A stretch of 64,000 nt of DNA. Source: an uncultured Bacteroides sp. (GTDB taxonomy: Bacteria > Bacteroidota > Bacteroidia > Bacteroidales > Bacteroidaceae). Numbering within the stretch: the first letter of the stretch is position 1; each line of letters begins with the position of its first letter. The stretch is taken from assembly GCA_900766005.1 (NCBI GenBank), contig CAAFTU010000100.1, forward strand, positions 1 through 64,000, read 5' to 3'. The notes beneath the pieces were generated by a model that saw only the letters and a list, made by a program, of their open reading frames with translations, did no database searches and was not told the origin of the DNA. Position numbers and translations under genes: made by a program. Of the stretch, positions 1 to 9,285 are shown piece by piece.

Positions 1-332
1 CAGAGGGATTGACAACGATTGGATATAGAGCATTTTATGATTGTACTTCTTTGACAAACATTGCCTTGCCAGAGGGATTGACAACGATTGGAGATGGAGC
101 ATTTAGTGGTTGTTCTTCTTTGACAAACATTGCCTTGCCAGAGGGATTGACAACGATTGGATATAGAGCATTTTAGATTGTACTTCTTTGACAAACATTG
201 CCTTGCCAGAGGGATTGACAACGATTGGAGATTCAGTATTTAGTGGTTGTTCTTCTTTGACAAACATTACCTTGCCAGAGGGATTGACAACGATTGGATA
301 TTCAGCATTTAGAGGTTGTTCTTCTTTGACAG
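1..332 (+). repeat. Tandem 69-bp LRR-coding repeats
   Basis: About five near-identical 69-bp units each encode one 23-residue leucine-rich repeat. Unit variants differ mainly at GGATATAGAGCA, GGAGATGGAGCA and GGAGATTCAGTA. One unit carries the single-base deletion that breaks the gene. Confidence 0.85.
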
Positions 333-430
333 TTCTTTATATTCCCAAAGGCACCGAAGATTATTTCAAAAGACTTTTGCCATCTGAATATCACTCGATG
401 TTACGCAGTCAATTAAATTCTCAATCTTAA
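1..430 (+). pseudogene. BspA-type leucine-rich-repeat surface protein, 3' part, frameshifted
   Basis: This is the 3' end of a gene made of 23-residue repeats of the form LTTIG-x-x-AF-x-x-CSSLTNI-x-LPEG, the BspA/TpLRR class found in Bacteroidales surface proteins. The 5' end lies outside the window. The first reading frame (from base 3) ends at a TAG at 174-176. Comparison with the preceding repeat shows one T missing at that point (TTTTATGATTG became TTTTAGATTG), and the repeats continue in the next frame to a normal C-terminal cap (LYIPKGTEDYFKRLLP) and a TAA at 428-430. I therefore call it a frameshifted gene. The very similar DNA repeats could allow the lost base to be restored by recombination. 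No sorting signal is visible because the N-terminus is absent. Confidence 0.8.
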
Positions 431-494
431 ATCATTATGATACAACTAGCCTCTAAAAGAAAGAAACCGGAACATATACTGAAGGAATTTCCAG

Positions 495-1718
495 ATGCTA
501 TCCTGGCCGATGTCACTAGTTGCATCTCTTTTACTAGAAACTGTAAATATCTTATCTCTTAAGGATAAAGATAAGTCTATTATCACTCTGGATGAGATCT
601 TAGAAAAAAGTTCTCTTTTCAGGAATCAGAAGCAAATCAAATTCTTCATCAGTAAAACCATCAATTGGTTAAATGAAATAGGGCGTCTCGACCTGAGGTA
701 TTGTGATCATAATTTACTATTCAATCATTTTAGCACAATATGCCATTATCGCATTAGGTATATTACCTATCCCATGTATCATGAAAGACTGTCTTATTTA
801 AATTATATGCAGTCACTTGGAATGTCATTTAATAGACTTCGGGAACATGCAGAAATGCAACTCCATATTATAGATGAATTAGGAATAAGTGAAAAAAAGA
901 TAATACACCAACATGTCTTAGACAAGACAATTATTAGGTTAGCTGCGTATAACAGTCTTAAATGGATGAAAACCTTTAAAGCGGTTTCAATAAAATGGCT
1001 AAGTTTTATTGGTATACTTGAACGTTCTCAAGAGCAACTCCCACGTGATAATGATTTAATTTTTGAATATATTAATTGGTCTAAATCAATGAAAGGACTT
1101 TCTGATATTACATTAAAAGGAAGACATTCAAGGATAAATGATTTCTCTTTCTTTATTCAGGATAAAACAGACTTGGCTCATTTAAATATTTCTGTGATTG
1201 ACGAATATATACAGTATAGACACAACGCAGGATGTTGCAAACGAACTCTTTCTCTCCTTACAACAAATATCAGAGAGTACGTAAAATTCTTAAACTTCAA
1301 AGGAATCTGTGATATTTGTGTAGAAGGAATACGCCATCCTAAAGAGTACAGTTTATCAACATTGCCCTCTGCACCTTCTTGGGATATTGTAGAGAAATTG
1401 TTGTCCTTTTATGATACCTCTACAATAGTAGGCAAACGTAATACCGCGATATTAGCCCTACTTTCAATTTATGGCTTAAGAACGAGTAAGGTCACAAGAC
1501 TTAAATTGAGAGACATAGATTGGGATAAAAGACAGCTATGTTTCTATCATGTAAAAAATAGGCATGTGCAAAGCTTACCATTATCACCGTATGTCTACAA
1601 TCTTTTAATTGATTATATCGTAAATGGAAGGGACAATAAAAGAATAGTTGAGGAGGTTTTTATGACTACATTCATGCCATATAAGTCTTTAACAAGAAGC
1701 AGTTCCAGCAGTTTCTGA
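495..1718 (+). pseudogene. Tyrosine recombinase, C-terminally truncated
   Basis: The 407-residue product resembles Bacteroidetes tyrosine site-specific recombinases. It has a helical core-binding region (about residues 190-280) and the first part of the catalytic domain. GLRTSKVTRL (about residue 325) holds the first catalytic Arg, although the usual following Glu of GLRxSE is Lys here. HVKNRHVQSLPLSP is the beta-hairpin region with the catalytic Lys area. FMTTFMPYKSLTRSS is where members normally continue towards the HxxR and Tyr motifs. The frame then stops at SSSSSF, so HxxR and the nucleophilic Tyr are absent and strand cleavage cannot occur. The DNA after about 1710 appears unrelated, which points to a rearrangement junction. 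It lies 65 bp after the LRR gene. Confidence 0.7.
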
Positions 1719-1719
1719 A

Positions 1720-2053
1720 ATGGAATGGAGTTGATGTCCGACTTTAGGAAGCGAACTATCCATTCCGGCTCTTCAAAAAGCGGGTGCATGGGTACCACAC
1801 TGAAATCGTCCCCATTGGAATAGCAGTCGATTTGTGCAAAGTTGGCGCCGTCCTTCCGGATGTGAGCATAGAAAGGAGGCATACCGCAAAAGCACTTGCG
1901 GAGACTCTCTCTGTCCCACTGCAGGGTGAGTTTTACGATGCCTCTTCTCACGAAGGGTGCAAGGGACGGAAGGCAAATCTGGCAAGGGGAAAGCTGCCAA
2001 GCAAAGCGCCATTTGCTGCCGTACCGACCCTTCGTTTCTTTGTATCGGAAAAT
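1720..2053 (-). pseudogene. Remnant of an unrecognised protein gene
   Basis: A minus-strand open frame reads protein-like text (for example KWRFAWQLSPCQICLP, DRESLRKCFCGMPPFY and NGDDFSVVPMHPLF). It begins after a stop at 2054-2056 with no ATG and runs into the broken end of the recombinase gene. I do not recognise the family. It looks like an internal piece of a gene cut on both sides, but could be a chance open frame. Confidence 0.3.
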
Positions 2054-2258
2054 TCATCGGGAGTGCGGATGGACTGCCAAGGATAATAAATCGTAACAGT
2101 CTTACTTCATCTGATTTGTCAATCCAAACAAATCAAAATCAGTATTTTGCATGATATTTATTTCATGAACATTTGGAAAAATAACAAATAAAAAATCCAC
2201 TCTCTGATAACTGACAGCTATCAAAGAATGGATTCCTCAATACTTGTTTTTTCTAGAG

Positions 2259-3533
2259 CTACTCTGCGGCCTTGAAGTTATAGATGGGCTTTATCACATT
2301 CACAATATTCACCGTATCATAGATGTTCCCTATGATTTCCTCCTTCGGCTTGTATACCATGGGGGACTCGTCTTTGGTTTCTTCCACCAGGCACTCACTA
2401 TAGATACCCTGCATGGATTGCTGGTAATCCTCCAGTGAGATGGACTTGAAGGCCTGAGCGCGGCTCATGATACGCCCGGCGCCATGTGGAGCAGAGTAGT
2501 TCCAGTCTTCGTTTCCTTTGCCAATACAGACCAGCGATCCGTCCCGCATATTCAGCGGGATGATGCACTTCTGGCCCGAATAGGCTGCAATGGCTCCTTT
2601 TCGGATGATGTTGTCATCTCCGATATAATTGTGGACGCTCTCAAAAGCCAGGTCTTGCCACGTTTCTTCGGGAGTCTGCACAGAATCCTGCTGCTTCAGA
2701 TAATCCATCAGCAAACCCACAATCAGACGGCGATTGATTTTCGCCCACTCCTGACACAGGCGCATATCATGCAAATAATCCTCCCGATACTCCCCTTCCA
2801 CATAAGACAAATCTGCCGGAATGGTCGGCTTATACATTTTAAACGAATTGTGCAATTCGCGAATAACTACCTGCAATTCGTCCTTGCGTCCGGCAGCCTT
2901 ATATTCGGCAATCAGCCGATTCTGCTCCTCCATCAGTTCCGCCCAACCGGACTGGCATTTCATGGCGAGCTTCTGATAAATTTGCGCCACCTGCTTTCCC
3001 AAGTTCCGGCTGCCCGTATGAACCACCAGATACATCATGCCGCTATCGTCCTTGTCCAGTTCGATGAAGTGGTTCCCGCCACCGAGTGATCCCACAGAAC
3101 GGTTCAGTCGCTTGGTATCTTTCAGTTCCCGATAACAGCACAGTTCTTTAATCAATCCCTTAGCTTGCGAATACATCTCCATATACTTCGGTGGCAAGAC
3201 GGCATACTGTTCGTCGCGATAATTGCGGCCGGAAGGAATATGCCGAAGAATGAACTCATTGAGCGCAGGATAGTTGATTTCTCCGGAGCAGACAAATGGC
3301 TGCACAAAGATACCGCACCCTATATCCACACCCACAATATTAGGGATGACACGTTCGCCCAAATTCCCAGTAAAGCCGATGACGCATCCGGCACCAGCAT
3401 GTACATCCGGCATAATGCGGATTTTACACTGGCTGAACACAGGTACGGACAGCAAGGCCTTGATCTGTTCAATGGCCGATTCCTCTATATGGTCCGTAAA
3501 TATCCGGACATCGTGATTTTCTATCGTTCTCAT
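2259..3533 (-). CDS. rtcB: RtcB-family RNA-splicing ligase
   Basis: The 424-residue protein belongs to the RtcB family, which joins RNA 2',3'-cyclic phosphate (or 3'-phosphate) ends to 5'-OH ends using Mn2+ and GTP. Visible signatures are MPDVHAGAGCVIGFT (about residue 41), GVDIGCGI with the metal-binding Cys (about 69), GGGNHFIEL (about 150), VHTGSRNLGKQVA (about 171) and SAPHGAGRIMSR with the guanylated His (about 345-357). The length fits the shorter bacterial RtcB class. It is a single gene transcribed leftwards, ending in TAG. A -7 box lies 40 bp upstream of the ATG. No archease gene is nearby. Confidence 0.92.
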   Translation of the reverse strand: MRTIENHDVRIFTDHIEESAIEQIKALLSVPVFSQCKIRIMPDVHAGAGCVIGFTGNLGERVIPNIVGVDIGCGIFVQPFVCSGEINYPALNEFILRHIPSGRNYRDEQYAVLPPKYMEMYSQAKGLIKELCCYRELKDTKRLNRSVGSLGGGNHFIELDKDDSGMMYLVVHTGSRNLGKQVAQIYQKLAMKCQSGWAELMEEQNRLIAEYKAAGRKDELQVVIRELHNSFKMYKPTIPADLSYVEGEYREDYLHDMRLCQEWAKINRRLIVGLLMDYLKQQDSVQTPEETWQDLAFESVHNYIGDDNIIRKGAIAAYSGQKCIIPLNMRDGSLVCIGKGNEDWNYSAPHGAGRIMSRAQAFKSISLEDYQQSMQGIYSECLVEETKDESPMVYKPKEEIIGNIYDTVNIVNVIKPIYNFKAAE

Positions 3534-3572
3534 AGTTATAACTATATGGGTTACTACTTTGCTTTGTTGCTA

Positions 3573-3580
3573 CAAAGATA
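3573..3580 (-). promoter_or_regulatory. Candidate -7 box for rtcB
   Basis: On the minus strand these bases read TATCTTTG, a perfect match to the Bacteroidetes TAnnTTTG -7 element, 40 bp before the rtcB ATG. I see no TTTG at the -33 position. Confidence 0.5.
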
Positions 3581-3727
3581 GCAGCGACCTATGCCATATT
3601 TCTGTGCAGCTTTCTTTTTTTTGATGAAAATAGACTATTTCTCAAACCTCGGCTTTTATTTGGCATATATCAGATATTCCTTTGCATAGCATAAATCCCT
3701 AATGTTTCTCCCAAGATCGATAAAAGA

Positions 3728-5317
3728 ATGCAAAGGAAAAAAGAAATTACATTATTTGAAACTCCTCAGTCTATCAAAGAGCATATAAAAATGCTGATAG
3801 ATTGGATGAGCACTGACCTTTTTGAAAAGCAACATATTATGGCCGTTGCGCTATTAAGCGCAATAGCAGGAGAAAGCATTTTCTTGCTAGGACCTCCGGG
3901 GACAGCCAAAAGTATGGTAGCTCGTAGATTAAAAATGGTATTTAAGGAAGCCAAATCCTTTGAATATTTAATGTCACGTTTTTCAACACCTGACGAGATC
4001 TTTGGACCGGTCTCTATATCAAAACTGAAAAACGAAGACAAGTACGAACGACTTGTAGAAGGTTATCTTCCGGATGCAGAGGTGGTCTTTTTGGATGAAA
4101 TATGGAAAGCTGGCCCCTCCATACAAAATGCGTTACTTACTGCACTTAATGAAAGAATATTAAAAAACGGTTCTGTAACTATAAAACTTCCCATGCGAGT
4201 TTTAATTGCGGCCAGTAATGAACTGCCAGCAGAAGATGAAGGGTTGGAAGCATTATGGGACCGCTTTCTAATCCGGATTGTTTCTAACTGCATCAGTGAA
4301 GAAAAGACCTTTTATAAGATGGTCAGAAGTAAAATAAAAGAAAACCCTGCTATACCAGAAGAACTGCTGATTGATGAAGGAATGCTCCTAAAATGGACCA
4401 AAGGTACAGAGGAAGTTCTTATCCCTGATGAAATCTGCAAAATTGTCACCTATATACGCAAAACATTTGCACAATGGCAAAAACAAGAAGATATAGAACC
4501 TTCGGACTACTACATCTCAGACAGACGTTGGAAAAAGATATTTCAGTTGATGCAATCATCAGCTTATCTGAATAATAGAAAGGAGATAAATGTTACCGAT
4601 TGCATTCTATTATTTCATTGCTTATGGAACAAATCCAAAGACATACCCAAAGTTATCGAAACGGTATGTAAAGCTATTTGCTCACAGATAGACAAACAAA
4701 TCATAACAATAAGCAAAGCTATGGAAAAGACAGTTGCACAGGTTGCCAACCGCATTCCCCAAAACATAGTTCCTGCCAATGAAGAGGAAGATGACTATGT
4801 GGTTAAAAATCATTTTTACTACATAGTAGAAGGATTTATAAAAGGGAACTGCTTGTTTGCAAAATTTGACTACAACCATGTTAATATTCAAGGGATAACA
4901 GATGGTATTCTATATTATAACGAATCCAACCAGCAATGGGTGATTCATGCAATCTATACAAGTGCACCTTTTGACTACAAAAAGAATACTGGAAAAATTA
5001 CAAAAGTCAAGCTCAGAAAAATTCCAGGTGGCATCATGATAGACGAAGTACTTCATTTATTCCGTAAAAAATCGGGGAATAATGCAACTATAGAAGATGC
5101 AAATCCCACAGACTCCAATATGAATGAATTTACCATGGAATATACATCCATTCTGAGAAATTTTGAACAGCTAAAGGCGCTATTCAATGATAATGAAAAT
5201 TTATTTGTTTCATATAATGACCTTAAACTGATCAACAATCAATTATCAGAAAGTGGAAAGTCGCTGCACCAATTAGGAGTCAAAATCCAAAATATAAATC
5301 TATTGACAAACCCATGA
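3728..5317 (+). CDS. MoxR-family AAA+ ATPase (RavA-like)
   Basis: The 529-residue protein is a MoxR/RavA-type AAA+ ATPase. Walker A is GPPGTAKS (about residue 56), Walker B is VVFLDEIWKAG (about 119), and ALLTALNERI with AASNELP (sensor 1) follow. The C-terminal 180 residues are variable and resemble the extra arm of RavA-type members. Such ATPases remodel metal-containing or membrane complexes together with a VWA partner. The VWA gene follows with a 4-bp ATGA overlap, so the two are translationally coupled. E. coli RavA has 498 residues, so the size fits. The substrate cannot be deduced from sequence. The gene is AT-rich compared with the core genes downstream. Confidence 0.85.
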   Translation: MQRKKEITLFETPQSIKEHIKMLIDWMSTDLFEKQHIMAVALLSAIAGESIFLLGPPGTAKSMVARRLKMVFKEAKSFEYLMSRFSTPDEIFGPVSISKLKNEDKYERLVEGYLPDAEVVFLDEIWKAGPSIQNALLTALNERILKNGSVTIKLPMRVLIAASNELPAEDEGLEALWDRFLIRIVSNCISEEKTFYKMVRSKIKENPAIPEELLIDEGMLLKWTKGTEEVLIPDEICKIVTYIRKTFAQWQKQEDIEPSDYYISDRRWKKIFQLMQSSAYLNNRKEINVTDCILLFHCLWNKSKDIPKVIETVCKAICSQIDKQIITISKAMEKTVAQVANRIPQNIVPANEEEDDYVVKNHFYYIVEGFIKGNCLFAKFDYNHVNIQGITDGILYYNESNQQWVIHAIYTSAPFDYKKNTGKITKVKLRKIPGGIMIDEVLHLFRKKSGNNATIEDANPTDSNMNEFTMEYTSILRNFEQLKALFNDNENLFVSYNDLKLINNQLSESGKSLHQLGVKIQNINLLTNP

Positions 5318-6669
5318 ACCTACAAGAATATATTGATTCAAAGTTAGCTAATTATAGCGATGCTTTCGACCTGTACATGGATGGCGAGAAAATACCAGAT
5401 TCTTTATCTGACGGGGATTTGTTGGGTAGCTATCTTAAAACGGTACTGGATGCCAATCCTCAATTAGACAGTCAAGACCCGACTTGGAAAGAAGTGTTGA
5501 AGGATGAACTGATGGCCTATTTTGCGTCACTGATTAAAGCTTTCTATCCTATGGAAGAGGAAAACCAAAAAGAAATGGCCCTTATTGCAGAGTTTCAAAA
5601 AGCCCAGATAGAAAAACAACGTACTATGTGGCCTTCTATATACGCATACATTAAAGAGAGCTATGCCTCTACTGATGTAAACATTGATGGATATGTAGAA
5701 CAATTCAAGGATAACAATGTTCAAGATGTAATAAATTCCCTTACAAGCGATTGGGAGAATGCAAGCAACAAAAAACTGGAATCAAGGAAGGAAAATCTTT
5801 TGGAAAATACAAAGGACAAATGGGAAATGCATGTAAAAGAATGGGGACGTACGGATTTTGAGCGTCGTAAGAAAATTGAAAAAGAATATTATCGATATCC
5901 AGTCTTGCATGAAATAGTCAAAATGATAGGACGCGCACTTCCAAAGAGAAAAGACGAGAAGGATGATATCATTTGTAAATACATTCCCGCATTATTATCT
6001 TCACCTGCCATATCAACAGGTTTTGAACAAATTTCAATTGGTAATGACCTGTCAAATGTTATACCTGCTGAAATCGCCATGCTTTCAGAAACAGTTACTG
6101 AAACTGTATTTTTAAAAAAGTATGCCGAAAAACAACTGTCTGTCTTCTCATGTGAACCGCCTAATTTTACTCAGAAGAAGATTCAAAAGAAGCAAACCAA
6201 GCCGCGCCTTGAAAAAGGACCAATTATTGTAAGTATAGATACAAGCGGATCTATGTTGGGGGAACCGGAGAAAGTTGCATTCTCATTATTGATGCAATTG
6301 ATTCAGTTAGCTAAAAAACAACACCGAAATTGTATGATCATTACATTTTCAATTCGCACCAAGGTTTTAGAATTGACCAAGCCGGGAAGCTGGCAATTAT
6401 TGAAGAATTTTCTTGAGAATGGTTTTTCAGGAGGTACTAGCGGAGAGCAAATGTTGAACGTTGCCCTTGATGCTCTGCAAAAAAAAGCTTTCTGTATGGC
6501 AGATGTACTTATCATAAGCGACTTTATTTTCCCTACTCCATTGGCCAACACTGAAAAAAGAATGCAAAAAGAACATTCTAAAGGAACTCGTTTCTACGGA
6601 TTACAGATAGGAGATTATAACAATATGTATGAGAAAGTTTTAGATAAGATCTGGAAAGTCAACCTATGA
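5314..6669 (+). CDS. VWA-domain protein (ViaA-like), MoxR partner
   Basis: This 451-residue protein has a long helical N-terminal half and a C-terminal von Willebrand factor A domain. The MIDAS motif is DTSGSM (about residue 309), followed by a conserved Thr in GGTSGEQ (about 375) and DVLIISDF (about 403). This is the arrangement of ViaA, which stimulates RavA and binds its targets through the metal site. The start overlaps the MoxR stop by 4 bp, and the next gene starts 4 bp after this stop, so all three appear to form one operon. No signal peptide or membrane segment is visible, so it should be cytoplasmic. Confidence 0.85.
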   Translation: MNLQEYIDSKLANYSDAFDLYMDGEKIPDSLSDGDLLGSYLKTVLDANPQLDSQDPTWKEVLKDELMAYFASLIKAFYPMEEENQKEMALIAEFQKAQIEKQRTMWPSIYAYIKESYASTDVNIDGYVEQFKDNNVQDVINSLTSDWENASNKKLESRKENLLENTKDKWEMHVKEWGRTDFERRKKIEKEYYRYPVLHEIVKMIGRALPKRKDEKDDIICKYIPALLSSPAISTGFEQISIGNDLSNVIPAEIAMLSETVTETVFLKKYAEKQLSVFSCEPPNFTQKKIQKKQTKPRLEKGPIIVSIDTSGSMLGEPEKVAFSLLMQLIQLAKKQHRNCMIITFSIRTKVLELTKPGSWQLLKNFLENGFSGGTSGEQMLNVALDALQKKAFCMADVLIISDFIFPTPLANTEKRMQKEHSKGTRFYGLQIGDYNNMYEKVLDKIWKVNL

Positions 6670-6673
6670 ACAC

Positions 6674-7285
6674 ATGAATAAGCAAGCAACATTCTTTATC
6701 AATGAAAACATGCGATTAAAATCAAAATATTTTGAGCTATCATTACAAAAGGTAGATTATGAGACTTTACTATTGGAGTCGCAATTCCCTAATTCCCATA
6801 GGGATATTTATTTAAAATCCGGTATCTGTGCTGTCATTCTGGAATTTAATGTCAAAAGTATGCAAATTTTCTATACTGATAAAACGCAATGGAACAACAA
6901 ACTTCTCCAATCATGGTTGCGAAAGAACTTGAAGAAGAAAATTATAGAGGTTGCAGAAAGAGTACTTCCTGCACGTCTTCATTATTGGGAAAACGAAAAG
7001 CATTTGAAAGCTAAGGGTGTAAATGTACGAAATCTTCGTAAACGTACGTTAGGACAATGCAGCGCAAATAATTACATTACGCTAAGTCCCAAAATATTGC
7101 TAATGCCGGAAAAACTGATGGATTCTGTTATTCTGCATGAAATGGCTCACCTTGTACATCATCATCATCGCAAGGCATTTTGGCAATTCCTTTCTGTTCT
7201 ATTGGGGGAATATATGCTGAATGTCCTGAAAGTAATCGCTTTCAGTATATGCTACCCATTTAGAAAACTTAGAAAATGCATCTAA
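6674..7285 (+). CDS. YgjP-type zinc metallohydrolase with a replaced C-terminus
   Basis: The 203-residue product matches the YgjP/DUF45 family. The zinc motif is LHEMAHLVHHHHRKAFW (HExxH plus a third His, about residues 154-170), and the N-terminal barrel-like part includes VRNLRKRTLGQCSANN. It is the third gene of the MoxR-VWA operon. After FLSVLLGE the sequence becomes YMLNVLKVIAFSICYPF and so on, which is encoded by DNA that recurs 5 kb downstream as an upstream region of the WYL gene. The native C-terminal tail has therefore been replaced at about base 7211. The zinc site is intact, so activity may survive. Confidence 0.75.
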   Translation: MNKQATFFINENMRLKSKYFELSLQKVDYETLLLESQFPNSHRDIYLKSGICAVILEFNVKSMQIFYTDKTQWNNKLLQSWLRKNLKKKIIEVAERVLPARLHYWENEKHLKAKGVNVRNLRKRTLGQCSANNYITLSPKILLMPEKLMDSVILHEMAHLVHHHHRKAFWQFLSVLLGEYMLNVLKVIAFSICYPFRKLRKCI

Positions 7286-7400
7286 CCTTTGAATCAACAA
7301 CTTTGATGCATAATTCTCAAATCTCTGCTATGTTTTGACATAGGTTTTCACTAAATTTGCTGCAAATCTAAAAAACGATGCACCATGGCACGAAACATGA
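7212..7400 (+). repeat. 189-bp direct repeat, left copy
   Basis: These bases match 12246-12434 without gaps and with about eight mismatches (around 96% identity), offset by 5,034 bp. The copy holds the inverted repeat CTGAAAG-N6-CTTTCAG, the pair TTTGA-N10-TCAAA, and a fossil of the WYL gene start (ATGGCACGAAACATGA at 7385). It begins inside the YgjP gene and supplies its altered 3' end. Confidence 0.92.
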
Positions 7401-7401
7401 A

Positions 7402-7510
7402 TTGTAACCCAACTTTTCCATACTGCGGCGAGAAGGCAAATTATTAGGATGAACCTTAGCTATCAAATATTTGATATCCTTTTTCTTACGAAGGAAACAC
7501 GCAGCATGAT
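7402..7510 (-). pseudogene. GNAT acetyltransferase fragment
   Basis: On the minus strand this stretch reads LRKKKDIKYLIAKVHPNN followed by SRRSMEKLGY, which is the end of motif A and the motif B region of GNAT acetyltransferases (x-VHPxNxxSxxxxEKLGY). There is no complete domain on either side. The fragment lies directly after the left direct repeat and is best explained as debris from an earlier insertion. Confidence 0.5.
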
Positions 7511-7538
7511 AGCATTGAAATATTATAAAATAGGATAA

Positions 7539-9278
7539 ATGATACAAGTTTCTGAAGAACAAATAATAGATTTTCTGGAAAGAGAATTTCCGGGACAGCC
7601 ATATTGTTTAGGGCGAGGATATTGGTTTGTCCAAGCTGGCAAATGTCTTGGTCAAAATCTCCATTACGAATATCAGGCAGACAAAGTGCATCTGCATATT
7701 GAAGGATCTAATTGGCGCGGTATCCGTGATTATTTATGGACACATGTAATGGATTCACGTGTTTCGCACAGTCATTGGTGGCGTTATGGCTGTAATTGGA
7801 CGTTAGACACAATTCCCCAAACCTGGGAAGAGTTGAAAGAATCATTCAGAACCATAGCTTACATTATGGATCCTCATATCAATAAGTTTGAAAGATCCTT
7901 AGCAACTCCTATTGAGGTTAAAGAAACAGGGCCAGTAGTGGCAGATTTTATCAAAATAGCCGAATGTCTAAAAAAGAATATAGAGATTCCTGAATACCAA
8001 AGACCATATAGATGGAGCACGAAGAATGTCGAACAGCTTCTTACGGATATTCTGTATAGCCAAAGCAATGGCAAATTGAACTATCTTATAGGAAATGTTA
8101 TTCTGCACGATGACAACCAATCATTCAAAATAGTAGATGGACAACAAAGAATCACGACCCTCATTTTGTTGTTAAAGCAATTGGAATATGAGGGTGGATT
8201 GCCCGACTTGAAATACAATCATAGCACTTCATTCGAGAACATAAGAGTTAACTTCCAGTTTATTGGCGAATGGCTAAATTTGAATATCTCGAATCGGAGT
8301 GGTTTCCTTGACTATGTTCTAAACTCATGTCAGTTTGTAGAGATTGTTGTCAAGAAACTTAATGAGGCATTCCAAATGTTTGAGTCACAGAATGGAAGAG
8401 GCAAAGAACTGGAAGCATATAATCTGCTAAAAGCTTACCATATTCGAGCGATGTTGTCTTCAACAAAAGAAGAAAAGGTTCAGTGTGACAAGCAATGGGA
8501 AGATGCAACCATGTATCTTTACAAGAACAACCGAAGAGACATCCTTCTTCAACTCTTTAAAGAACAACTGTATAGAACCCGCTTGTGGTCAAGAGGAGAA
8601 GAAGCCTATCTGTTTGGGAAAAAGCATGTTGACGAGTTTAAAGGAGTAACCTTAAACAAAGATAGTTCTTTGGATTTCCCCTTTCAGAACATACTTGTGC
8701 AACAAGAAATAGCCAATCAACTTATTCGAAATATGAATCAGGGGCTGTTTAAAATAAAAGGACGGTTTTCACAGGGCGATTGCGATAACATGAATCCTTT
8801 TGTCAATATTACTCAACTGATTCTCAATGGAAAATCATTCTTTGAGTATGTAGAGACCTATGTTGAAATATATAAGCGCTTGTTTGTACAATTGGAATCT
8901 TCACAACTTGCGGAATTTAAACGCTTCTACAAAGAGCATTGTCTTTACAAGGGCTACGACTGGAGAAAAGGTGATGGCTACATTCGAGAAGTCTATAAAT
9001 CCTCTATCATGATGGTGTTCGACAGATTTGGTGAAACAGGCGTTACTAACCTGTATCGTGATCTGTATGTCTGTTTGTATAAACATAGGCTGGAGAAAAA
9101 GCAAATTCGCTATGAGACTATGGCTAAAGCATCAAACTCAACATGGATATTTCAAGTTATACAAAATGCAAAGACTTTGTCCGACTTACATGCTATAAGA
9201 CAGCATGCACAAAGTGCAAAGGACAATGTGTCTGTAAATTATTTAGTGGAAGAAGTTTTGTCTGTATTTAAAGACTAA
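7539..9278 (+). CDS. DUF262 protein with N-terminal extension (GmrS-like)
   Basis: The 579-residue protein carries a DUF262 (ParB/Srx-like) domain. Visible motifs are PEYQRPYRWSTKNVEQLL (about residue 150), LIGNVIL, FKIVDGQQRITTLILLL (about 200), and FESQNGRGKELEAYNLLKAY (about 285). In GmrSD-type IV restriction enzymes this domain binds and hydrolyses nucleotides and controls a DUF1524 nuclease. Here the HNH-like DUF1524 end is not evident. About 125 residues precede the domain, including SNWRGIRDYLWTHV and HSHWWRYGCNW, which I cannot assign. The second DUF262 gene begins 7 bp downstream, so the two are probably co-transcribed and act together. Both lie between the 189-bp direct repeats. Confidence 0.82.
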   Translation: MIQVSEEQIIDFLEREFPGQPYCLGRGYWFVQAGKCLGQNLHYEYQADKVHLHIEGSNWRGIRDYLWTHVMDSRVSHSHWWRYGCNWTLDTIPQTWEELKESFRTIAYIMDPHINKFERSLATPIEVKETGPVVADFIKIAECLKKNIEIPEYQRPYRWSTKNVEQLLTDILYSQSNGKLNYLIGNVILHDDNQSFKIVDGQQRITTLILLLKQLEYEGGLPDLKYNHSTSFENIRVNFQFIGEWLNLNISNRSGFLDYVLNSCQFVEIVVKKLNEAFQMFESQNGRGKELEAYNLLKAYHIRAMLSSTKEEKVQCDKQWEDATMYLYKNNRRDILLQLFKEQLYRTRLWSRGEEAYLFGKKHVDEFKGVTLNKDSSLDFPFQNILVQQEIANQLIRNMNQGLFKIKGRFSQGDCDNMNPFVNITQLILNGKSFFEYVETYVEIYKRLFVQLESSQLAEFKRFYKEHCLYKGYDWRKGDGYIREVYKSSIMMVFDRFGETGVTNLYRDLYVCLYKHRLEKKQIRYETMAKASNSTWIFQVIQNAKTLSDLHAIRQHAQSAKDNVSVNYLVEEVLSVFKD

Positions 9279-9285
9279 TCTATAT

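Noticed and set aside
1..332. The 69-bp repeats were considered as non-coding tandem repeats.
   Set aside because: They encode a regular 23-residue LRR motif with a proper C-terminal cap.
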